The notes under the pieces were generated by a model. The model made no database searches and was not told where the DNA came from. It saw only the letters and a list, made by a program, of their open reading frames with translations. This document shows positions 11,288-22,866 of a stretch of 64,000 nucleotides of DNA, piece after piece (the first letter of the stretch is position 1; every line of letters begins with the position of its first letter). Made by a program: the position numbers and the translations under genes. Source of the stretch: Haematobia irritans (Eukaryota; Arthropoda; Insecta; Diptera; Muscidae); assembly GCF_050003625.1 (NCBI RefSeq), contig NC_134398.1:26195211-26259210 (forward strand). Direction: 5' to 3'.

Positions 11288-11568
11288 CGAGTGGGCGTTA
11301 TACGTAAAAGTGGTCCAATATGGCCCATTTGCAATACCATCTGACCTATATCAATAACAACTACTTATGCCAAGTTTCAAGTCGATAGCTTGTTTCGTTC
11401 AGAAGTTGGCGTGATTTCAACAGATGGGCTGACGGACATGCTTAGATCGACTCAGAATTTCACCACGACCCAGAATAATATACTTTATGGGGTCTTAGAG
11501 CAATATTTCGATGTGTTACAAACGGAATGACAAAGTTAATATACCCCCATCCTGGAGGTGGAAGATAT
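11288..11568 (-). mobile_element. H1 Helentron 5' fragment
   Basis: Minus-strand 5' lead only: TATATCTTCCACCTCCAGGATGGGGGTATATTAAC, then CATCGAAATATTGCTCTAAGACCCCATAAAG and GATCTAAGCATGTCCGTC. It is truncated after the first module begins. The terminal palindrome is mutated. Confidence 0.7.
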
Positions 11569-11700
11569 AAAAATTAATTATATCTCATAAATTTTCTTGA
11601 ATTTGTCGACAATTTTTTTCTCATTTTTGTGATATGGGGTTGATGTTAGTGTTTAGTTAAAATTTTCTAAAAATATTCGAAATTTTCTAAAACTAACCAC
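11569..11700. repeat. Flank duplication, left copy
   Basis: TAAAAATTAATTATATCTCATAAATTTTC...CTAAAACTAACCA recurs at 12066-12204 on the far side of the SINE with several differences. This is a direct duplication much longer than a target-site duplication. Confidence 0.7.
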
Positions 11701-11707
11701 CACGGAG

Positions 11708-12050
11708 ACACCGTGGTGCAATGGTTAGCATGCCCGCCTTGCACACACAAGGTCGTGGGTTCGATTCCTGCTTCGACCGAACACCAAAAAGTTTTTCAGC
11801 GGTGAATTATCCCACCACAGTAATGCTGGTGACATTTCTGAGGGTTTCAAAGCTTCTCTAAGTGGTTTCACTGCAATGTGGAACGCCGTTCGGACTCGGC
11901 TATAAAAAGAAGGTCCCTTGTCATTGAGCTTAACATCGAATCGGGCAGCACTCAGTGATAAGAGAGAAGTTCACCAATGTGGTATCACAATGGACTGAAT
12001 AGTCTAAATGAGCCCGATACTTCGGTCTGCCACCTAACCTAACCTAACCT
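11708..12050 (+). mobile_element. tRNA-derived SINE, copy 2 (most complete)
   Basis: Head CACCGTGGTGCAATGGTTAGC (A box) at about 11709 and B box GGGTTCGATTCCTGC at 11758-11772 form a pol III promoter of tRNA type. A tRNA-unrelated body follows (GTTTTTCAGCGGTG..., GGTTTCACTGCAATGTGGAACGCC). The 3' end is CACCTAACCTAACCTAACCT. Length is about 343 bp. No simple target duplication is seen here; instead a ~135-bp flank is duplicated. Confidence 0.85.
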
Positions 12051-12065
12051 ATGGTGGAGGGTATA

Positions 12066-12204
12066 AAAATTAATTATATCTAATAAATTTTCTTGAATTT
12101 GTCGAAAAAATTTTTCTCATTTTTGTTATATTGGGTTGATGTCAGCGTTTATTTAGTTAAAATTTTATAAAAAATATTCAAAAATTTCTAAAATTAACCA
12201 AAAT
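12066..12204. repeat. Flank duplication, right copy
   Basis: Counterpart of 11569-11700; begins just after an ATGGTGGAGGGTATA Helentron 5' terminus at 12051-12065. Confidence 0.7.
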
Positions 12205-15136
12205 TTTTCTTGCTAGTGGGTTCACTGTTTTTTTCAGTGTATGATCACATGATGCTCTTAATGAATGTTAAATGATTGTTATAACTATTATAACAAAAAA
12301 TGTCTTTTACATTATTTTTATATTTTTTTCGATTTCATTTAATTATTCCAGATTTTAATTAAAGCGTTGTGGTCGTATACATTTTATTCTTTGCAAATTA
12401 TTAACTCCATTTATTGCTTAATGACTAAGAAAGTCTTTCGCTTAACCTCAATGCTTGCAATTTGCAAATAAATATTATTTATAATCTAGGTGTAACGGTA
12501 CCACTAAATATTTATAGTTTTGCAATTTATCGCTCATGTCATTGTGGTTAAGCCATAGAAAAAACACGAGTACTTCCTTAAAGTTTGTTACTTAAGTCTT
12601 TTGTTTACTCTTAATTTGCATATTAATCTTTTCGATTCCCTTTCATCATATTATTGTCTTGCCACAAGACAACCAAGCAATTGATAGCAAAAATATACAG
12701 TAAATTGAATTTATAAACTCCATTGCTCTGCATTAAGACTACTCCCAGATTTAATATATATTCCGGAAAAAGATTTACAAAACCAGCAAATAAAAGAAAA
12801 TGGATCACAAACAACAAAATAATGGAATGGAAATAAAATGAAAAATCTATAACATTTTATGAATACTACAAGGTAATAGACAAAATACTAAACTGATTAA
12901 AGGCTGGCTTTATGTTTAAGATTCGCCTAAGCATAAATTATAAATTCTATGGGCGGCACGCTTATGACCCTTAAGTTCAAAAACGTGGCACAAACACAAA
13001 GCTCTAGCTGAAAACAATCATATAGGAAAATGTTAGAAAAAAAAACAAGAAATCCATAATCTCGAATGTAAATGATAATAAAAATAAAGCCAAGCCCTAT
13101 GCCATGGTTAATACCTCTAAAACCGTTGGAAATGAATGGCTAGGAAAATTTCTTTTTATTTTCAATTGGGAAGGGGGGCTTTATTATTGGCCCACAAAGG
13201 CCATACCATACAATAATAAATAAATTAACAAAATTAATCATTTGTTTATATTTGTCTGAAGCCATCACATTATTCATTTTTTTAAAACAAATATTTGTAA
13301 AATTTAACGCCTCATTTTAGCCATCCATTTGATTATGCATTGAACCATCAACCCATCCGTCTATTTGCTACTACTATTTTTTGGTATTTATTTGCTAAAT
13401 AAATTATTTATTTATTTATTTTAAATTTAGTTAGTTAATTCATAGTGGCAGGTTTCAATTATTCGCCAATATGTCTCTTTGCATCGCTTAAAGGGAGTAA
13501 TAATACATTTAGGTGTATTTTTTTATCCCTCCGAATATTATGGATTTGCAATGACTCTGTCATTCGAGTGAAAATACAACGAGGGAAAATGCAGGTCAAC
13601 GTTTTTATATAAACGAAGTTTTCCAGAGATATTGAATTGAAGAAAACACTTTTTACCTTAAATTGTCTCTTAAAATAATACAACTGTGCTGAAAACCAAA
13701 CCAATTCCATAGTGTTGGTTTCGGATATTATTTAATAAGTTATGTCCAATTTTAACTTGTTCTGAAATATCGTTGTTCAAAACTTCGGCTATCAGTTTCA
13801 TTAGTTTTTATTATAACACGATTTTGATAATCAAATTGCTGTATGTATATGAATTATATGCCCTTAAGAATAATACAAAAAATCTAAAATATTACAAAAT
13901 GATTTATTACAATTTTTGTTTTCTAACAGGTTTTACATATCTAACTCGTGATAGAAATCACTCCAAAATTTTATATTTACTTAAAATCAAATGGTTTGTA
14001 ATAGTTCATTTTGTATATAGCACAATACAAAATGAAAATCATTAACATAAAAATAATTTTTCACAAATAAATGAATGGTTTAAGATTTTTAAATGTAACA
14101 TATTTATTGACCTTGTCTGTCAGATGATCATAAACATTTTGAAAAAGCAGGTGATCTTGTTAACTTGAGACGAACTACCGTAAGAATCAAATTAATGACA
14201 AGGGCTAAAGAGTACACAGAAAAAATGAATCGTTGAACTGAATCTAAATTCTACTTATTTTTATTGGAAGTAATTATTTTGTTTTAATTTATTATTTTCG
14301 AAAATGTTCACATCCCAATGAAATCTTACTTCAATTCATTCAATTATTCAATGTAAACTAAAATAGAAGAAAATGTTCATAATATTCCCAAAAACGGCAT
14401 AAATAATAGCATACACTTAGAGAAGAGTTTTCTTTTCCGACGAAACGAACTACTTTATACGAAAGGGGATTTGTTTTTGTTCCGGAGGAAATAATTTTCT
14501 CTTTGAATGTATAAGTAGATACTATACAAATGACTACGCCACCGGAATTAACATTGAATAATTTTGCATAAATTCGAGTTTAATTGAAAGGGGAAGAAAT
14601 GGGAAATTTGTTTGTTTAAAATTTCGTTCCGGAGGAAAGTAATTTTTCGTCGGGTGTATAAGCAAATATTATACAATTGACTAAATAATATTTCAAGCCA
14701 AAAATTTCCAAATTCAAATCAACATATTGGATATTTAACAAAATCTTAATTAAAAAATCTTATTTTAAAAATAAACTTTATCAATTCCTTTACTAAACAT
14801 ATTTTGGTATTTATTCCGAGACAAAAAAGCAAAAAATGCATTTAATACTAAACCAACTTTTAAATTTACGTTTTGCGTACTTAATTTATTATATTCTATC
14901 AAACACGCCTTAAAATATAAATTCCAATTTTTTAATAAAAAGAGCCTTAAAATAGGGGGTTGAAAAATGTTCCTAGTATTCCTAGCTTCTAAGCTTATTA
15001 GTTTTGAAGAACTATTACTCCAACAAAATTTTCTTTTATGTAAAGACATCCATTTTAAAGTCAGCCCCCCTAATTCTAAGGACAAAAGGCCTTCAATGAC
15101 AAGTTTATCAACTTTTAGTCAATTAAATTCATGTTG
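12205..15136. other. Long AT-rich stretch without genes or recognised transposons
   Basis: Short open frames are low-complexity and lack recognisable domains. It holds one copy of the AAAAGACTTAAG motif (12583-12607). Near 14408-14660 two similar phrases (TTCCGACGAAAC, TTCCGGAGGAAA, TTTCGTCGGGTGTATAAG) hint at an unassigned MITE. It could be intergenic or intronic. Confidence 0.5.
12583..12607 (-). repeat. AAAAGACTTAAG motif, copy 1
   Basis: On the minus strand it reads ACAAAAGACTTAAGTAACAAAC, one of six copies in the window. See the finding on this motif. Confidence 0.6.
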
Positions 15137-15680
15137 TACACAGAAAAATATTTCCAATTAAAAAATTGTTTGAAGTTGAAAAATTTTTCAATTATAACAT
15201 TACTTGATACAATTAACTTTTTAATCAAGATAGAAGCATTAAATTAATTAAGTCAATGATTGGAAATTCTTACATTTTTAAATAAAAAATAATTGATACA
15301 ATTAACTTTTTAATCAAACTAGGAAAACTAAGTCACTTCAAAAATATTTATGGATTTTTTTTTTAATTTTTAAATAAAAATTTATTTCAAACAATCAATT
15401 TTTTACTTAAACTAAAAACAAAAAGTCAGATAAGAAAGTAATTGAAAATAGTCACGTTTTTAATTCAAGAAATTGAGTTTTGCAATCAACATCAGTTAAA
15501 TTTTTAATTGTATCAAATAAAAAATTAATTGAAATTTTCAAATCGAATCAATTAATTTTTTAATTAAATATTTTTATGCCCAATTAAAACTATGATTAAT
15601 ACTATCATTTTCGTGATTGAAGACATCTCAATTAAAAAATGAATTGGATCTATTAATTTCGTGATTGAATCATTATGTGT
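15137..15680. mobile_element. MITE-A copy, long variant
   Basis: Starts TACACAGAAAAATATTT, ends GATTGAATCATTATGTGTA. The interior is made of TTAATTTTTTAATTG blocks in both orientations. At about 540 bp it is twice the size of 551-802, apparently through internal block expansion. Confidence 0.65.
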
Positions 15681-15894
15681 ATTCTACGTAAAAATGGCAT
15701 TAGTATTTTAATGACATGAAATCTTTGTGACTAGGACAATATTAATTCAGTTTGGAAAAATGAACAAGAGTTACTTTCTAGATTTTCGAGACGTGTTTAA
15801 TACACAAATGTCAGATTTTTTACTGTTTAGTAAATTGGTAGAATTCTTGAAGTTTTGGTAGATTTTGCAAAATGTTCTTCTACAACTAGAAGGT
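15681..15894. other. Short unassigned stretch
   Basis: No gene. It contains GGTAGATTTTGCAAAATGTTCTTC, a phrase that also flanks 29-bp arrays at 26290-26370 and 58370-58440. Confidence 0.4.
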
Positions 15895-16843
15895 ACTTCA
15901 AATTTTAACAAAATTCTCTATAGAAATAAAATTTTGACAAAATTTTCTAACGAAATAAATTTTTGGCAAAATTTTCTGTAGAAATAAAATTTCGACAAAA
16001 CTTTTTATAGAAATAAAATTTTGACAAAATCTTTTATAGAAATAAAATTTTGACAAAATATTCCATAAAAATAAAATGTTGACAAAATTTTCTATAGAAA
16101 TAAAATTTTGACAAAATTTTGTATAGAAATAAAATTTTGATAAAATTTTCTATAGAAATAAAATTTTGATAACATTTTCTATAGATATAAAATTTTGACA
16201 AAATTTTCTTTAGAAATAAAATTTTCACAAAATTTTCTTTAGAAATAAAATTTTCACAAAATTTTCAATAGAAATAAAATTTTGACTAAATTTTCTAGAG
16301 AAATAACATTTTGACAAAATTTTCTATAGAAATACAATTTTGACAAAATTTTCTATAGAAATAAAATTTTGACAAAATTTTCTATAGAAATAACATTTTG
16401 ACAAAATATTCTATAGAAATTTTGACAAAATATAATATAGAAATAAAATGTTGACAAAATATTCTATAAAAATAAAATTTTGACAAAATATTCTATAGAA
16501 ATAAAATTTTGACAAAATATTCTATAGAAATAAAATTTTGACAAAATATTCTATAGAAGTAAAATTTTGACAAAATATTCCATAGAAATAAAATTTTAAC
16601 AAAATATTCTATAGAAATAAAATTTTGAAAAAATTTTCCGTACAAATAAAATTTTGAAAAAAAATCTATTGAAATAACATTTTGAAAAAATTTTCTATAG
16701 AAATAAAATTTTGACAAAATCTTCTATAGAAATAAAATTTTGACAAAATTTTCTATAAAAATAAAATTTTGACAAAATTTTCAGTAGAGGTAAAAATTTT
16801 GACAAAATTTTCTATAGAAATAAGATTTTAACAAAATTTTCTA
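15895..16843 (-). repeat. 29-bp minisatellite array, longest in the window
   Basis: About 32 units of the CTATAGAAATAAAATTTTGACAAAATTTT repeat, with variants (ATTCTATAG, CTTTAG). It stands alone, without Helentron modules next to it, and ends directly at MITE-C. Confidence 0.85.
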
Positions 16844-17498
16844 TACTGAAAAAAGCATACTCGGTTCCAAAGATTTTGTCTTTACTTTAAAAAATTTGGT
16901 ATTGATTCCGAGCCAAAGAAGGGGAGAATACAAGTAAGGATACTTTTAAGACACAATTCTCTTTTAAATTTAGGTTTTGTGTACTTGCTTCTAGGAAGCA
17001 AATTTTAATTTTTCGCTTTCTCAGCTTTTTTCTTCATATGCTATCAAAGACCTTTAAAAACGAGTTAACGGCAACTTTATTTTCCAAATTAAGACTCGAC
17101 TTCCAGTAGCAATTATGCTATGTTTGAAGTAAAAAACTTCTTTAAAATAAAGTTTTGAAAAACATGTCCTATATTTGAACGATTTTTTGCTTTGTAGTCA
17201 AGATGCAAAAAGACAACAAATTTAAAGACAATTTCATTAAATTTAAAGAATTTTTCTGAATTATTAAAGTCAAGTTGACCTTAGCCTATAAATTTTTTCT
17301 TTCATGTTAAGATACCCAGTTTTAAGTCAAATCACTTAATTATAAGGACAATACGACTTCATTGAAAAGTTTATCGACTTTTGGACAAGGAAAATAACTT
17401 TATTTTAGAGAAATGCGTCTTCTATGCTAAGCAAAATTTGTATTCGTATTTTAAAGACATGAAATCTTTGACCTCACGACAATATTTTTTTCAGTGTA
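16844..17498. mobile_element. MITE-C copy
   Basis: Ends TACTGAAAAAAGC and TTTTTTTCAGTGTA. The internal phrase TTCCAAAGATTTTGTCTTTAC...GATTCCGAGCCAAAGAAG is shared with 61855-62102 and, more loosely, MITE-B. No coding. Confidence 0.65.
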
Positions 17499-18587
17499 GA
17501 GAAGTAAATTTTTTTTATTTTTTATATGTTTTTCTATAAAGATCGTAGTATCAAAATCCATTATGATTGAGTTCTCCTTTTGTAGAAGTAGCAATTTTTC
17601 CTTGTTGGTGAAAACTAAAATCGTTATAACATTTAAAATTCAACACCTTTGCAATACAAAGGGTTTTTAGACAGTAAATTGTCGCTTATAGAAGAGATCA
17701 AGATATATGATATTGCAAATGAAATAAACTTCAAAAATAAAATAGTAAAACATTTCTTTCGGAAAAATTTTATATACTTTATATACTATTTTCATGACAT
17801 TTATGGTTCGAAACGGATTAAATTCAAAATTCGACCTATACATAGAAAAGTTGCGTATTTTTATATATTTTCCTTTGGAAGTATTTTCCACGCCCTACAA
17901 TATAAAATTCTCAAATTGTTTAACCATTACTTTGCTATTCATGATCATCTCAGATTAACTTTCTCAACACAAAAATATCTCTATTCCAATTAAATTCAAA
18001 GGTCAACCAACGAATTTATGTTTTGATTTTACTTTAACACCAAACACAATTCTTAAGACATAAAAGAAAAAAAATACATCAATTATTGCGTGATGACTTA
18101 TCTAAAATCTATTCTTTAGATTCTTTATTTAAAAAAAAAAGTGAAATACGTTTGTTCTTTACAGTGTTTAGATCGTAAGTGATGTAGCTTCAATTTGCGG
18201 TTAGAAAAAAATGGCATACGCTTGTTTCCTAAGTCTTTTATTTGCCAGTACAAAAGGGAAATAGTCTTGCAAGTAAAACTGGTTATCGTTGATTGTTTTT
18301 TTTTTTCAAATAAGATGAAGTTTTAATTGCTGCTGTTTCTGATATTGATCTTATAGTGTTTTTATTTGTGTTGTTTTTTTTTCACTTCGTAACAATTTTA
18401 ACCATAAACTTTAAATGATCACATTTTTTATTAATTGGTGCCATTCATCTGTGTGGTAGCGGTAATGATGATTCGGCGCGAAAGCAACTTCCTAAATAAG
18501 AAATTATTTTGACGCCAGACTCGAATAGAGCGATTAAAAAGAGAATGTAACCACATCCGCCTATACTACCACAACTTCGGTTGATAG
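17499..18587. other. AT-rich stretch
   Basis: No supported gene. A 114-residue open frame at 17649-17993 is AT-driven and shows no domain. It holds one AAAAGACTTAAG-type motif at 18221-18246. Confidence 0.45.
18221..18246 (-). repeat. AAAAGACTTAAG motif, copy 2 (one mismatch)
   Basis: The minus strand reads ATAAAAGACTTAGGAAACAAG, one of six related copies; the core CTTAAG is CTTAGG here. Confidence 0.5.
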
Positions 18588-18933
18588 GTTAGGTTAGGTG
18601 ACAGCCCGATGTATCAGGCTCACTTAGACTATTCAGTCCGTTGTGATACCACAGTGGAGAACTTCTCTCTTATCATTGAGTGCTGCCCGATACCATGTTA
18701 AGCTCAACGACAAAGGACCTCCTTTTTATAGCCGAGTCCGAACGGCTTTCCACATTGCAGTGAAACCACTTAGAGAAGCTTTGAAACACTCAGAAATGTC
18801 ACCAGCATTACTGAGGTGAGATAATCCACCGCTGAAAAATTTTTTGGTGTTCGGTCGAAGCAGCAATCGAACCCACAACCTTGTGTATGCAAAGCGGGCA
18901 TGCTAACCATTGTACCACGGTGTACCACGGTGG
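18588..18933 (-). mobile_element. tRNA-derived SINE, copy 3
   Basis: Minus strand: CACCGTGGTACAATGGTTAGC (A box), B-box region GGGTTCGATTGCTGC, and a CACCTAACCTAACCTA tail at 18588-18600. TGTACCACGG is tandemly doubled at the head. A short TGATAG target duplication (18582-18587, 18935-18940) may flank it. Confidence 0.85.
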
Positions 18934-18951
18934 GTGATAGTTTGTATATTA

Positions 18952-19736
18952 TAGAAAAGTGTATCCGGTTCCAAAGATTTTGTAATTGTATTGGTATTAG
19001 CGACTTCACTCGAACTTAAGTCATAATTTACTTTCAAATTGAAGTTTTGCTTATTTATTATTTATTGATCCTTTCATCATGTAAAATAAAAATTCTGAAA
19101 AAACATATTAATCGTAACCGTAAATTCCAAATTCCAATTTGACTGCAAGTATAAATAATGTCTTTTTTTGTCGCAGTTTTAAAATAGTCATAATTTAATG
19201 ATTTCCATACTCGCTTGATATAAAAATCTTAATGGATCTACAAATTTAGTGAAGTAGAATTACCAGAATAACCTATTGTTCAACATATTTCAAAAGTTTT
19301 TCATTTCGGGTGCGATTCGGATAACCAAAATGAAACGGATTCCTAAGAGTTTGTCCGAGACTGGTTCATGAGGACCTGTCTATGGAGTGCTCTACTAAAG
19401 TGCCGCAGGACATGGCCTTAGGAACGAGTCCAAGATGTGTCCTAAAGTGTAAATTTACCCCGTCAATGACAAACCCATGTTAAAGTTACCGGTCCCTTCC
19501 ATACGTCTTGACCAGAACTAGGATTGGTCTATACACACCAGGGTCTAGTCCTGTACCGGTCCTGTGGTTAATCCATTTCCCATAGGGAAGAAACCCATTT
19601 TAAAGTCAAATAACATAACTTCTAAGACAAAACGTGGGAAAGTAAAAAACTTTGCATCAGAGCAATGCGTCTTTTGTTCCATTTAAAAATGGCATTAGAA
19701 ACTCAAAGCTTATGCGAATATCTTTTTTAGTGTAGA
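18952..19736. mobile_element. Possible MITE-C relative
   Basis: Starts GAAAAGTGTATCCGGTTCCAAAGATTTTG and ends GAATATCTTTTTTAGTGTAG, both MITE-C-like. The middle (about 19300-19560) is unlike the other copies and may be a further insertion. Confidence 0.45.
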
Positions 19737-19864
19737 TTATATTCGTCTGATATTTTTTTAGTGTGAATTAATTTTTCTTACATAGGCTCGGCTAAGTAAA
19801 ACTGGTCACATTGGGAATTTTGGTTTGTTCAAGCAGATATTCTAATACGAACTATATTATTCCG

Positions 19865-20303
19865 TACACTCAAACAAAAAAGTTTACTTGAATCCAAAGA
19901 TTTTGACCTACCCAAAAGGATTTTAGTATTGATTCCGAGTCAAAGATGCGGCTTCTTTAATATAAAGACATTTCTTAGCGACGTATTTGGCCTTAAATCT
20001 AGGATCAATAAAATTAAAATTAGGATACATATCTCATTTATCTAATTTTGTTTCTCTTTTCGAATTATATTAATAAAGTTATTCATTCAAATCAAAAAAG
20101 TGTTTCTTTACTTTAAGGAAAATTTTAGTTTAAAGAAATGCGACCTTAGAGGAATGTGTGTCCTAAATTTAATGAAAAAAACATTTTGAAATAAAGATTC
20201 TAAACTTTATTTTAATTAAAATTTCATTATTTTAAAGAAATTTGTCCTTAATATTTTGTAAATTGCGCAATCTTTAATATCACGTAAATATTTTTTCAGT
20301 GTA
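19865..20303. mobile_element. MITE-B copy (reverse orientation)
   Basis: TACACTCAAACAAAAAAG to TATTTTTTCAGTGTA, with internal phrases antiparallel to 3102-3750 (GATTCCGAGTCAAAG, AAATCTAGGATCAATAAAATT). It is not interrupted, and so gives the form of the element before the SINE insertion. Confidence 0.65.
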
Positions 20304-21064
20304 GGTTACGCACTTAACGGTCCACCGTCATACATGAGAATATCATGTGATTAACCGGAAAATAGTTCATTTTGACCACACTCAATTATAATGGCAATTT
20401 CTTATGTCTCAGCCATTTCATTTATTCTTATTTATATTTTCAAAAAGCAAAACTAAAAACACAAATAGTTAAATTACCTCATGGCTTATTTTGCTAACAA
20501 GGAAAACATAAAGATAATATAATAAGTTATAAATAAATGTCTATAATTATTTAATTAAATACTTATTATATTGCCACGTTAACGATATAACAGTGTCAAC
20601 TTTCGTTACCAATCACTTTTTTATAAGGAATAGCATGTGGGTGGTTGGATGGCTATGACAACTTGCATTTCTTTCCAGTGTTTATTTCATGCGAAAAAAA
20701 TCGAACTTTTGCGGATGCATTAATGTCAAAACAATAAAACGCCTTAAAAAATGTGTCAGACACCCTCATATCTCAAAAAAATAAAATTAAACAAGTAAGA
20801 TTTGCATAGTAAATATTACCATTTTTATTGTAAAGATACATGCTTTACAACGGCGCACTAGAGAAATATTACATGTGGGAATTATGAAATAATATAATTT
20901 AAAAAAAAATCAATAACGTTATAGAAAGAGTTTATACCTGTTTATACCCTACACCAGGGCACAAAGCGTAATATCAAATTGAAAACCTAGTACACACAAA
21001 AAAATAATTCTTACCTCCTAAACGAAATTTTAGACAAACAAATATCGTTTCCCAATCGTTTAAA
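20304..21064. other. AT-rich stretch, no feature recognised
   Basis: No open frame, RNA gene or repeat family was supported. Confidence 0.45.
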
Positions 21065-22385
21065 ACAAGTAAGGAAAATCTAAAGTCGGGCGGGGCCGAC
21101 TATATTATACCCTGCACCACTGTCTAGATCCACATTTTCGATAGCATAACCAATGTGTTGGGTGCGATATATAAAGGTTTAAATATGTTCCAATATACAT
21201 ATATTTAAATCTGACCAGATCTGGAAAAATTTGTCAGAGTTCTACAAAATGTATAGACTTTAAGTTTAAGTCGTCTAATACCCTGGGGTCGAATACAATG
21301 TTAGTAAATAGGGGAAACATTTAAATGTGAATCAATAGGTCGCAGAAGTTGCTTCGAAACATATATGGGAACTATATCTAAATATGAACCGATTTCAACC
21401 AATATTGGCATGCATATCCAGAACCTTAATTCTACTTCCTGTGCAAAGTTTCAAGTAAATCGGGGTCTCTGTGGTTATATGAGTCTAAATCGGACGAAAG
21501 ATATATATTTGAGGCAATATCTAATCTTAAACCAAGTTTAGGCAGCATAGTTAGAATGTTAATTGTACTGCCTGCACACAAAAAAAAATTTTTCTGATTC
21601 AATCTCGAAATTAATTGATCCAATTAATTTTTTAATTGAAATGTCTTCAATCACGAAAATGAAAATATCAATCAGAGTTTTAATTGGGTATAGAAAAAAT
21701 TCTTGATTAAAAAATTAATTGATTTCATTACCAAATTTCAATTAATTTTTTAATTGATTCAATTAAAAATTTAATTGATGTTGATTGCAAAACTCAATTA
21801 ATTTATTAATTAAAAAAGGTAACTATTTTCAATTACATTTTGAATTGGCTTAGAATTTTTATATGGATTAACAATTGATTGTTTGAAAAAAAAAAATTAA
21901 TTAAAAATTTAAAAAAATGTTCATCACTTTTTTAACTGACTTAGTCTTCCGAATTTGATTTAAAAAATAAATGTATCAATTAATTTTTTAATTAAAAATT
22001 TTAAAATTTTCAATCATTGACTTAATTAACTTAATGTTTCTATCATGATTAAAAAGTTAATTGTATCAATTAATTTATTAATTGAAAAAATTTTCAACTT
22101 CAATTAACTTTTTAATTGCAAATATTTTGCTGATAATTTTTTCTGCGTGTGCAAAGTTTCAAGTAAATCAGAGTACAGCTTTGGCCTATGTGGTCATATT
22201 AGTGCAAATCGGGCCAAAGACATATATATGGGAGCTATATCTAAATCTGAATCGATTTCAATAAAATTTAGCACACTTGACTACACTACTATTTGTACTC
22301 CTAGTGCAAAATTTCAACTAAATTGGGTTACGATTCTGGCATCGGGGGCCATATATGTCCACATCGGGTTGTCATTTAAGCCAGC
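21065..22385 (-). mobile_element. H3 Helentron, 5'-truncated, carrying MITE-A
   Basis: Left end is CAAGTAAGGAAAATCTAAAGTCGGGCGGGGCCGAC, the H3 3' hairpin read in reverse. Modules with GGGAGCTATATCTAAATCTGAAT continue to about 22385, where similarity stops without the TATACCC end. MITE-A occupies 21575-22149. Confidence 0.75.
21575..22149. mobile_element. MITE-A copy inside H3
   Basis: CACACAAAAAAAAATTTTTCTGATTC to TTTTTTCTGCGTG. It splits the H3 phrase CTGCCTG / TGCAAAGTTTCAAG, so it inserted after the Helentron. This is the reverse order to 6028-7752. Confidence 0.75.
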
Positions 22386-22626
22386 TTTTACAGATTTACT
22401 TTTACTTTAACGACTAAACTCGAAAACTAGCCCTCCTTTAATTACGAGTGACCCTTTTTGCGCCACTTTTTAAAAATTCTCAATGATAACGCTGGTCACA
22501 GTAAAAATATTTACCATTAAAATAGCCAAGAAACTTTGTTGGTATACAAAAAATGGAAAAAAGCTACGTTAATTGATATAAGACCACTCCCTCATGTACC
22601 TTTGTCCCTCTGAGATTATTCTTCTT
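22386..22626. other. Unassigned short stretch
   Basis: Nothing recognised. Confidence 0.4.
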
Positions 22627-22765
22627 CCCAGCAAAAAAAAAAGCTTCTAAAAAAATAGTCTGAATACCCAATTTGTGATCCGGAAGTAGTGCAAACTTGG
22701 ATCATCTCCAATGAATTTTATATGGACTCGATATAGGACGGAAATACTCCATTTTTTAGATCACT
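22627..22765 (+). repeat. Dispersed repeat, pair of 1295-1445
   Basis: CCCAGCAAAAAAAAAAGC, GATCCGGAAGTAGTGCAAAC and TATAGGACGGAAATA occur in the same order as on the minus strand of 1295-1445. Confidence 0.5.
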
Positions 22766-22866
22766 TGCATTGCTTTAAGGCACAACTTCGCCTTGGAAGT
22801 TAATTTCGATGAAGCAATTTAAAAAACTGAAAAACAAAATTTTTTTCCAATTTCACTTTTTATTTT

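Noticed and set aside
11708..11782. Functional tRNA gene
   Set aside because: A and B boxes are present but stems do not pair as a tRNA and the sequence continues into a shared 340-bp repeat, so it is a SINE head.
12038..12050. Telomere repeat tract
   Set aside because: Only three CCTAA units, always at the SINE tail; not a chromosome end.
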